Source: Prevotellaceae bacterium HUN156 (GTDB lineage Bacteria > Bacteroidota > Bacteroidia > Bacteroidales > Bacteroidaceae). From it: a DNA stretch of 64,000 nucleotides. The stretch spans positions 124,001-188,000 of the forward strand of contig FPIT01000003.1 in the NCBI GenBank assembly GCA_900119285.1. The letters run 5' to 3'. The notes below the pieces were generated by a model that saw only the letters and a program-made list of their open reading frames with translations, made no database searches and was not told the DNA's origin. The translations under genes and the position numbers were made by a program. How positions within the stretch are numbered: position 1 is the stretch's first letter; each line of letters opens with the position of its first letter. This document shows positions 55,701 to 61,866 of the stretch, piece after piece.

Positions 55701-56888
55701 TTAGTGATGGAACAAACGCACACCTGTGAATGCCATAGCGATGCCATACTTATCACAGGTCATGATGACATGATCGTCGCGTACACTGCCGCCAGCCTGA
55801 GCAATAAACTCTACACCGCTCTTGTGGGCACGCTCGATATTGTCGCCAAAGGGGAAGAAGGCGTCACTACCCAAAGCCACCTTTGTGTTCTGGGCAATCC
55901 ATGCTTTCTTTTCTTCCAGTGTCAGCACCTCAGGCTGCTCTGTGAAGAACTGCTGCCAAGCGCCATCGCGCAGTACGTCATCGTGCTCATCCTCTGAGAT
56001 GTATACATCAATCGTATTGTCGCGGTCTGCACGACGGATGCCTTCCTTGAAAGGCAGCGCCATTACCTTTGGATGCTGGCGCAACCACCAGATGTCTGCC
56101 TTGTTACCAGCCAGACGAGTACAATGGATACGACTCTGCTGACCAGCACCGATACCGATGGCCTGTCCGTCTTTTACATAGCATACACTATTTGACTGAG
56201 TATATTTCAGTGTGATGAGTGCGATAATCAGGTCGCGCTTAGCATCAGCAGTGAAAGTCTTATTCTGTGTAGGGATATTCTCGAAGAGTGCAGGGTCGTC
56301 GAGTTTAATCTCGTTGCGTCCCTGTTCAAAGGTTACACCGAAGCACTGCTTGCGCTCGATGGGTTCGGGCTTGTATGCAGGGTCAATCTTAATCACGTTA
56401 TACGTACCCTTACGCTTGTCTTTCAGAATTTCAATAGCCTCGTCGGTGAAGTCGGGTGCAATCACACCATCGCTTACCTCGCGCTTCAGCAGCAGAGCGG
56501 TAGTTGCATCACAGGTGTCGCTCAGCGCTACGAAGTCACCATAGCTCGACATACGGTCGGCACCACGTGCACGAGCATAAGCACAAGCAATAGCACTGTC
56601 GTCAAGTCCCTTGACATCATCTACGAAATAGATTTTCTTCAAGGTGTCGCTCAGAGGCAGACCTACAGCAGCACCAGCAGGACTTACATGCTTGAATGAG
56701 GCTGCAGCGGGCAGACCAGTAGCTTCTTTCAGCTCCTTCACCAACTGCCATGCATTCAGTGCATCAAGAAAGTTGATGTAGCCAGGGCGACCGTTAATAA
56801 CTTCGATGGGTAACTCTCCCTCTGTCATAAAGATACGTGAGGGTTTCTGATTCGGATTACATCCGTACTTCAGTTGTAATTCTTTCAT
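55701..56888 (-). CDS. Stand-alone AICAR formyltransferase (PurH C-terminal type)
   Basis: 395 residues from the ATG at 56888 (MKELQLKYGCNPNQKPSR). It performs the formylation of AICAR to FAICAR using 10-formyl-tetrahydrofolate in purine synthesis. Motifs: SFKHVSPAGAAVGLPLS, SNSVCYVKDGQAIGIGAGQQSRIHC, SDAFFPFGDNIE and FIAQAGGSVRDDHVI. The usual N-terminal MGS-like IMP cyclohydrolase domain of bifunctional PurH is absent, and the length fits known stand-alone forms rather than a truncation. The cyclohydrolase must then be encoded elsewhere; no candidate lies in this window. Confidence 0.9.
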   Translation of the reverse strand: MKELQLKYGCNPNQKPSRIFMTEGELPIEVINGRPGYINFLDALNAWQLVKELKEATGLPAAASFKHVSPAGAAVGLPLSDTLKKIYFVDDVKGLDDSAIACAYARARGADRMSSYGDFVALSDTCDATTALLLKREVSDGVIAPDFTDEAIEILKDKRKGTYNVIKIDPAYKPEPIERKQCFGVTFEQGRNEIKLDDPALFENIPTQNKTFTADAKRDLIIALITLKYTQSNSVCYVKDGQAIGIGAGQQSRIHCTRLAGNKADIWWLRQHPKVMALPFKEGIRRADRDNTIDVYISEDEHDDVLRDGAWQQFFTEQPEVLTLEEKKAWIAQNTKVALGSDAFFPFGDNIERAHKSGVEFIAQAGGSVRDDHVIMTCDKYGIAMAFTGVRLFHH

Positions 56889-56919
56889 TATAAAAAAGGG
56901 TGTTAAGACTATTTCGCCT

Positions 56920-57016
56920 GCAAAGGTACGAATAAGCGAGGAAAAAGCCAAGATTTTCTTGAGCTTTTTCGAGCGAGAGTACCTTCGACGAAGTCAAAGG
57001 TACAAAAAATAAGTGA
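56920..57016. repeat. Promoter-bearing repeated element, copy 3 of 3
   Basis: GCAAAGGTACGAATAAGCGA opens the element. A middle with GAGCTTTTTCGAGCGAGAGT follows, then the hairpin CTTCGACGAAG (56983-56993), CAAAGGTA and AATAAGTGAAG. Minus-strand -7 boxes at 56921-56928 and 56995-57002 face the formyltransferase gene. Confidence 0.75.
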
Positions 57017-57097
57017 AGAATGAAGAGTGAAGAGTGAAGAATTTGCTGCCGCAGGAAAAAAAGTAAATTAGTAAGTTCTCTATTATGAATTATTTAC

Positions 57098-57105
57098 TAC
57101 CTTTG
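57098..57105 (+). promoter_or_regulatory. Promoter -7 box close to the ATG of the 68-residue gene
   Basis: TACCTTTG ends 8 bases before the ATG at 57114, leaving at most a few untranslated bases. Confidence 0.55.
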
Positions 57106-57113
57106 CACCCGTT

Positions 57114-57320
57114 ATGGAAAGAAAGAGACATGCACTCCGACAATTGTTGGTTGCAGTAGAGAAAGAACTGCTGAAGAAACCCAACCGTAAGACCCTCGAC
57201 AGGTTATCGCTCTTGGCTGGTTTCCAGAATTGGGAATCCTTTCAGGAAGCGTTACATGGCGAGGCAGATGCCAAGACCAACTACGATCCAGTAGACGACA
57301 AAAAAGAGACGGCTCAATAA
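57114..57320 (+). CDS. Small hypothetical protein
   Basis: 68 residues, predicted helical: basic N-terminus MERKRHALRQLLVAVEKEL, a middle helix KTLDRLSLLAGFQNWESFQ, and an acidic tail. Not recognised. Support comes from a promoter box just upstream and a terminator that starts within its last codons. On the other strand lies the 3' flank of rplS, not a gene. Confidence 0.6.
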   Translation: MERKRHALRQLLVAVEKELLKKPNRKTLDRLSLLAGFQNWESFQEALHGEADAKTNYDPVDDKKETAQ

Positions 57321-57333
57321 TGAGTCGTCTCTT
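57304..57333. terminator. Bidirectional terminator between the small gene and rplS
   Basis: AAGAGACGGCTCA and TGAGTCGTCTCTT (57304-57316/57321-57333) form a 13-bp stem with one G-U pair and a 4-base loop. The plus-strand stop codon lies in the loop. Confidence 0.85.
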
Positions 57334-57364
57334 CTTATACTGAGCAGGTTCTCTGCTGTGGTTG

Positions 57365-57730
57365 TTATTCCTTACCAGCAATACCAGTACGCTTCTCCTT
57401 AATGCGAGCAGCCTTACCAGTGAGCTTGCGCAGATAGTAAAGCTTAGCGCGACGTACCTTACCAACCTTGTTCACCTCGATGCTCTCAATGTTAGGAGAC
57501 TCCAATGGGAAGATACGCTCTACACCAACGGTACCTGACATCTTGCGAACAGTGAAGCGCTTCTTATCCTGGTGGCCATTGATCTTGATGACTACACCAC
57601 GATAGAGCTGGATACGCTCCTTAGAACCCTCGATAATTTTGTAAGCGACAGTTACAGTGTCACCAGCCTTGAAGCTAGGGTGCTGTTTGCCGGTTGCAAA
57701 TGCTTCTTCAGCAACTTTAATTAAATCCAT
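57365..57730 (-). CDS. rplS: 50S ribosomal protein L19
   Basis: 121-residue ribosomal protein at the 30S-50S interface. Typical sequence: [52 protein letters not shown] and the C-terminal [19 protein letters not shown]. Unlike in many bacteria, it is not in an rpsP-rimM-trmD group here but stands alone behind a structured leader of about 110 bases. Confidence 0.97.
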   Translation of the reverse strand: MDLIKVAEEAFATGKQHPSFKAGDTVTVAYKIIEGSKERIQLYRGVVIKINGHQDKKRFTVRKMSGTVGVERIFPLESPNIESIEVNKVGKVRRAKLYYLRKLTGKAARIKEKRTGIAGKE

Positions 57731-57787
57731 TGTACTTTAAAATTAAATTGTTGTTGTTATCGTTCCAACGCAACATAACAGGTCTCT

Positions 57788-57835
57788 CGTAATGTCTTGG
57801 CTTTTATTGCTCCAAGACTCCTGCCAGCGATTACG
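57788..57835 (-). ncRNA. Structured 5' leader of rplS, candidate autoregulatory RNA
   Basis: In the minus-strand leader, CGTAAT (outer arm) pairs with ATTACG, and inside it GTCTTGG pairs with CCAAGAC around AGCAATAAAAG. An unpaired CGCTGGCAGGA lies on one side, making an asymmetric internal loop. Such helix-bulge-helix leaders are used by ribosomal proteins to bind their own mRNA. Inferred from structure and position only. Confidence 0.6.
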
Positions 57836-57848
57836 CGGAAAGCGGGTG

Positions 57849-57856
57849 CAAAGGTA
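57849..57856 (-). promoter_or_regulatory. Promoter -7 box of rplS
   Basis: Minus strand reads TACCTTTG. The predicted start near 57843 leaves a leader of about 110 bases. The rest of the gap to 58053 shows only the plus-strand promoter at 58040. Confidence 0.6.
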
Positions 57857-58039
57857 CTGCTATTTTCGCTAACTACCAAATTTTTAGGCAATTATTTTGT
57901 TTTAGCGGTTTAATTCGTCTTTCTCGATATGACAGAAATGAATAGAACCTTTAAGTTGTGTTCCACTTCAAAGCGTTAAAGTACCTTAATTCTATTCATA
58001 GAAAACATTTCACACCATCAAGATGAATCAGTTTATTTG

Positions 58040-58047
58040 TACCTTTG
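58040..58047 (+). promoter_or_regulatory. Promoter -7 box next to the start of the TPR lipoprotein gene
   Basis: TACCTTTG ends 6 bases before the ATG at 58054, so the mRNA should be leaderless or nearly so. Confidence 0.6.
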
Positions 58048-58053
58048 TACCCT

Positions 58054-58908
58054 ATGAGAAAACTATTGGCTCTCCTGTCAACTGTCCTCTTTCTGCTCAG
58101 TGCTTGTCAGAAAGCAGAAACACCGCCACCAACCACAACAAAGAGTAGCGGTGTGGATAGTGCTGCCATATATCAGGACTGGGCTTATCGGGAGATGTTA
58201 TCCAATACTTTGAACCAAGCAGAGAATTATGCCTATCGCTCAGTCATGTTGAGCAAGGATTCTGCTATGGAGAAAAGCTCCATGATACTTCTCTGTTATA
58301 TCTACTATAGACAAGGAAAACAGGAGCAGCTCCAAATGCTGATGCAGACTATTTCGCCTGAGAACTATGCAGATGTGATGGATGTGCAATGGCAGGTGGA
58401 GCAGGCCAAGACCAACCATGAGCGCCAGCAATATGTCATTGCCATCATACTGCTACTGCTGCTATTTGGCATTGTCTGTTATTGGTATATCCATAAGATG
58501 CGAGCACAAGCAGACATGTATCAACAGCGAATTGACAAGGTGCGTCAGGAACTGTTCAATAGAGGTTCCAACCTGCCTCAGTCGAATACACTTTCTATAG
58601 ATGAGGCTAAACGAGGCATTGATGTACTCTTTGCTATTATCAACGACCAAAACATCAGTCAGATGGGTAAGGAAGAGGAACAAGCAGTTATCAAAGCACT
58701 CCCACTCCTTGATGCTACCCTTGCCAAGTTGTTAGCAAAAGCCTCTTCTCCGCTAACACCCAAAGAGACCTACTTCTGTATCATGGAATACTATGGCAAG
58801 AACGATCACCAAAAGGCCCAATCCTTTTGCTGCTCAGAACAAGCCATCCGTAGCACAAAGAGTAGGCTCAACAAGAAAATCGACCTATCTATTTTGCGTT
58901 TGGAATGA
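58054..58908 (+). CDS. Membrane-anchored lipoprotein with a C-terminal HTH-like region
   Basis: About 284 residues. Lipoprotein signal peptide with lipobox LLSAC (Cys near 20), a TPR-like helical stretch (YAYRSVMLSKDSAMEKSS, LCYIYYRQGKQEQL), one transmembrane helix near residue 135 (YVIAIILLLLLFGIVCYWYI), a coiled coil, then LTPKETYFCIMEYYGKNDH and SEQAIRSTKSRLNKKI. The last part resembles the LuxR-like helix-turn-helix of Bacteroidota membrane-bound regulators, but the match is weak. A signal peptide with lipobox and a cytoplasmic DNA-binding end fit one membrane crossing. Overlaps the converging radical SAM gene by 20 bases. Confidence 0.7.
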   Translation: MRKLLALLSTVLFLLSACQKAETPPPTTTKSSGVDSAAIYQDWAYREMLSNTLNQAENYAYRSVMLSKDSAMEKSSMILLCYIYYRQGKQEQLQMLMQTISPENYADVMDVQWQVEQAKTNHERQQYVIAIILLLLLFGIVCYWYIHKMRAQADMYQQRIDKVRQELFNRGSNLPQSNTLSIDEAKRGIDVLFAIINDQNISQMGKEEEQAVIKALPLLDATLAKLLAKASSPLTPKETYFCIMEYYGKNDHQKAQSFCCSEQAIRSTKSRLNKKIDLSILRLE

Positions 58909-59506
58909 TATACTGAAAACGGTCAAAGTCCGTGAATCCCATTTCCTCCAACTGCTGTTGACTACACTTTATATCCTGTTCCGTATTATAGTCTGGGATA
59001 TGAGGCAGTCGGATAGTTACCTTATTAGTATCTATATGCTCAGCTAACCAACGCAGATTTCCTATGACACGACGATTCGACTTGCTGGTATAGCGGTGAT
59101 AGATTTCTGGATTCATATCCTTCACATCTATAAAGTAGTGGTCAATGAAGGGTGCCACAGCCTCCAGATGGCGACGCTCTACATTCAGCGAAGTCTCCAA
59201 ATAAATCCGCCATTCTTTTGGGCGTAACTTACAGAACTCAACGATACCATCGCTACGCAGCAACGGTTCGCCTCCTCCAAAGACAACACCTCCCTCTGTT
59301 GCTTTGTAATAGAGGTCGTCCACCATTACTTGGTCGAGAATCTCTTGCACATCCATCTGACACCACACGCCTTCAGCTCTGAGGCACTGCGAATTAAGAC
59401 AGTACTTACAGCGCAACGGACAACTATGAAAAGCAACGAGGGTTGTCACGCCCTGTCCGTCAGTAGCCAGTCGGTGGCGACAAATACCGATTAATGGGAG
59501 TTTCAT
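58889..59506 (-). CDS. Radical SAM protein of the activating-enzyme type (PflA/NrdG-like)
   Basis: 205 residues. Cluster motif HSCPLRCKYC (Cx3Cx2C) near residue 29-36, followed by LNSQCL. GGEPLLRSDG is the SAM-binding glycine stretch. FIDHYFIDVKDMNPE fits the PflA-type barrel. It lacks a SPASM domain, so it is a small activase. Its start codon overlaps the stop of the TonB-like gene (ATGA), and no pyruvate formate-lyase or anaerobic reductase gene is near, so the substrate is unknown; the coupled Cys-rich protein is a candidate. Confidence 0.85.
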   Translation of the reverse strand: MKLPLIGICRHRLATDGQGVTTLVAFHSCPLRCKYCLNSQCLRAEGVWCQMDVQEILDQVMVDDLYYKATEGGVVFGGGEPLLRSDGIVEFCKLRPKEWRIYLETSLNVERRHLEAVAPFIDHYFIDVKDMNPEIYHRYTSKSNRRVIGNLRWLAEHIDTNKVTIRLPHIPDYNTEQDIKCSQQQLEEMGFTDFDRFQYIIPNAK

Positions 59507-60336
59507 TTTAATTTGAAAGTAACAGGAATTGTATATTTGGTTCTGACTCGTTCACCATTCCAAGCTCCAGGAATCCATTTGGGCATACCCTTCACTGCTC
59601 GTAGTGCCTCTTCATCGAGAGATGGATGGACGCTTTTCAAGATTTTGGCTTCCGTGAGGCTTCCATCCCTTTCCACAATAAAGTTAATAACAACCCTTCC
59701 TTCAATACTGTCTTTCTCACAATCTTCTGGATACTTGATGTTCTCTGAAAGATAATCGAACAGCGCTGTAGCACCACCAGGAAACATCGGCATTTGCTCT
59801 ACCACATCGCCAAAAGTTCTTTCAGGAGCTTGCTCCTCAGCAAGAGGCTCTGGAATGGTATCTATCGCTCCCTTCATCACTTCGATGCAAGCAGTGTCAA
59901 TCTCGTCTTCTTTTTGAGAAGTCTGGAACTTAGCCGTTCTAATCTTTGCTGTGGGTTGCCGTTTCTCAACAATCACACAGTCTTCAGGCGAGCGATAATC
60001 GATATCACCTTTAAGAGCCTTTGGAGGTGCAGCTTCACACCTTCCTTCTTCCAATTGGGCTAATTCATAATCTTCCACGTTCTCAGCTTTGTTACCACAG
60101 CTTGTCAATGCTGACAAACCTGCAGAGATACCCATGAGTGCTACTGCCTTACCCAACTGTCTGCGAATATCCAGCTGTTGTTCGATATACCTGACCTCTG
60201 CCTCACAAGCAGGACATGTACCACGGCATTCACCTTTATGATGACATTCACGTGGTTCATATTTAATCTCATTTGCTTCAGCTATCTGCTTTCTAATAGT
60301 CTTCAGCACATTACATATAGATTTACCTCTTGTCAT
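59503..60336 (-). CDS. TonB-family protein with N-terminal cysteine motif
   Basis: 277 residues. An N-terminal cytoplasmic part of about 55 residues has RECHHKGECRGTCPACEAE, that is C-x5-C-x3-C-x2-C, followed by a coiled-coil-like stretch. A hydrophobic segment (GKAVALMGISAGLSALTSC) comes next, then a Pro/Glu-rich linker and a C-terminal TonB domain (about 195-277: IKYPEDCEKDSIEGRVVIN, VERDGSLTEAKIL, GMPKWIPGAWNGERV). TonB proteins transduce energy to outer-membrane receptors. The cysteine motif and the translational coupling to a radical SAM enzyme are unusual. Confidence 0.85.
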   Translation of the reverse strand: MTRGKSICNVLKTIRKQIAEANEIKYEPRECHHKGECRGTCPACEAEVRYIEQQLDIRRQLGKAVALMGISAGLSALTSCGNKAENVEDYELAQLEEGRCEAAPPKALKGDIDYRSPEDCVIVEKRQPTAKIRTAKFQTSQKEDEIDTACIEVMKGAIDTIPEPLAEEQAPERTFGDVVEQMPMFPGGATALFDYLSENIKYPEDCEKDSIEGRVVINFIVERDGSLTEAKILKSVHPSLDEEALRAVKGMPKWIPGAWNGERVRTKYTIPVTFKLK

Positions 60337-60360
60337 AATTCTGTTTTTTTAGTTAAAAAC

Positions 60361-60413
60361 GGAGTCGTCAGCTGCCTGCCATTTGCGCCCCCTTGACATC
60401 AACTGGCGACTCC
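60361..60413 (-). promoter_or_regulatory. Hairpin with T-run in the leader of the TonB/radical SAM operon
   Basis: GGAGTCGTCAG (60361-60371) pairs with CTGGCGACTCC (60403-60413), 11 pairs including two G-U, with a 31-base loop. Read on the minus strand, CGTTTTTAAC follows. It lies between the promoter and the ATG, so it could be an attenuator or riboswitch-like element. The alternative is that it only terminates the DUF805 gene. Confidence 0.6.
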
Positions 60414-60454
60414 ATTGCATTGGATTAACACTCTGATTGATAAGTATGTCGCTG

Positions 60455-60462
60455 CAAAGATA
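60455..60462 (-). promoter_or_regulatory. Promoter -7 box of the TonB/radical SAM operon
   Basis: Minus strand reads TATCTTTG, about 118 bases upstream of the ATG, leaving a leader of around 110 bases. Confidence 0.55.
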
Positions 60463-60575
60463 ATAAAGAAAAACAGCATTGTCAAGAGGGGAAAGGCGAT
60501 TGACACAGATGAACAATGAAACAATCTGATTTCTAATTAGTTAAAAATCAACGTTCTAAAGATTGACACAAAGAA

Positions 60576-61019
60576 TCATGCTTGTGGAGATGTCTCAGTG
60601 GTTCCATTTCGTCTACTTTTCAAGCAGCAAAGTCCTGCGATAAGAGCGTAGGCGATACATGAGATAATGTAGAATGGGAGCATCATGTCGAGATACTTAC
60701 ATATCCAGCCAACAACAATGACAGTGGGGAAAATAGTTCCTGTTATGGTTCCTGAGATGCCTGCATCATTCAGGCGTTTAATACTCAGCCAAATGGCATA
60801 ACAAATGATAAATAGAGCCACGATGCCATCAATAGTTAGTGGGATTAAGGAAATCTCATCGAGGAATAAGTATTGGGGCACAAAAAGTACAGCACTGAGT
60901 AATGTCAGTTTTAAGATAGAACGCCAATAGTCCTTACGACTGCAATATCCAATAATACCTTGGGCTCCATCGGAATCTGAGGTGCAGTTTTTTGATATTA
61001 GGTTATGAACAAACTTCAT
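60576..61019 (-). CDS. DUF805-like membrane protein
   Basis: 147 residues, four hydrophobic helices (LKLTLLSAVLFVPQYLFL, IDGIVALFIICYAIWLSI, ITGTIFPTVIVVGWICKYL, LPFYIISCIAYALIAGLCCL). GYCSRKDYWRS and IKRLNDAGISGTI match the conserved features of the DUF805 family, whose role is unknown. The first 24 residues are a hydrophilic extension. Own promoter at 61050-61057. Confidence 0.8.
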   Translation of the reverse strand: MKFVHNLISKNCTSDSDGAQGIIGYCSRKDYWRSILKLTLLSAVLFVPQYLFLDEISLIPLTIDGIVALFIICYAIWLSIKRLNDAGISGTITGTIFPTVIVVGWICKYLDMMLPFYIISCIAYALIAGLCCLKSRRNGTTETSPQA

Positions 61020-61049
61020 TGTTGTTATCTCATTTTATGGTTCTGTTTG

Positions 61050-61057
61050 CAAAGGTA
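61050..61057 (-). promoter_or_regulatory. Promoter -7 box for the DUF805 gene
   Basis: Minus strand reads TACCTTTG, 30 bases upstream of the ATG. Confidence 0.55.
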
Positions 61058-61853
61058 CAAATTAGTATGTAAAACTCCAAACATTTGAGGAAAGAAATTA
61101 TACAAAAAGTTTGACGGCATAATTCGACGAGAAAAGTGCCGTCAAACCCTTCGAATTATGCGTGCAAACTCATCGAATTCAGCCTGCAAACTATCCGGAT
61201 GTAGGCTGAATAGTAAATGAGGCTCACGAAAGAGGTACTTTAGCATCGCAATACAATAACTATTGATGTACAATACAGTAACTATTGAACTCCTAAAGTG
61301 GCACTATTGGGGTGCAAATATAGCTATCTCAGAGTAGAGATAGCTGTACCTAGCGCCAAATCAGCTGTATTTCTCGGATACTCGTAAAGAAATCCTGCAT
61401 TCTAATAAAGGTTTTCGCAAAAACTATTAACCTATTAACATAACACCTCGCAAACCACGATACACAGGGAGTTTCGGGCATGTTAATAGTTTGCGAACTA
61501 TTAACATACATGTACTATACTTCAAAATGTCACACGGAATGCAACGCCACACTCTGTTTAAGGTCACACAGATTTCACAGATTTCACAGATACATGCTGC
61601 TATGCAGCATAATTCGTGAAATTCGTGTAATTCGTGGTTAAGTAGATGTATGTTAATAGTTTAGCCAACTATTAACATGGCTCAAAGCCTTTGTACATCG
61701 GCATTTGAGGGCAGTCATGTTAATAGGTTACATGTTTTTACGCATAAACTATTTGTGAGAAAAGAGTAGGGGAATATAGTGTGAAAATAACCTATAATAC
61801 GACAAAAGGAACAAAAAAAAAGGTTTTTCTTTTGTTTTGTTCTCGCTAATTTG

Positions 61854-61861
61854 TAACTTTG
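61854..61861 (+). promoter_or_regulatory. Promoter -7 box next to the GH95 start
   Basis: TAACTTTG with TTG at 61832-61834, 19 bases upstream. The ATG at 61867 is 5 bases after the box. Confidence 0.65.
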
Positions 61862-61866
61862 TAGGC

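Larger units (their letters stand above)
61020..61866. repeat. Gene-free block holding dispersed structured repeat, copy B (about 61108-61739)
   Basis: Same orientation as copy A at 3.85-4.53 kb. It keeps the GACGGCA stem, a long shared tract (from 61237) with the AGCTATCTC/GAGATAGCT stem (61322-61330/61337-61345), the ATGTTAATAG hairpins, and the flanking pair 61429-61444/61714-61729. Middle parts differ: copy B lacks the 13-bp pair of copy A and instead has tandem CACAGATTT (about 61568-61592) and ATTCGTG units (61610-61640). No open frame of note. Confidence 0.8.
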
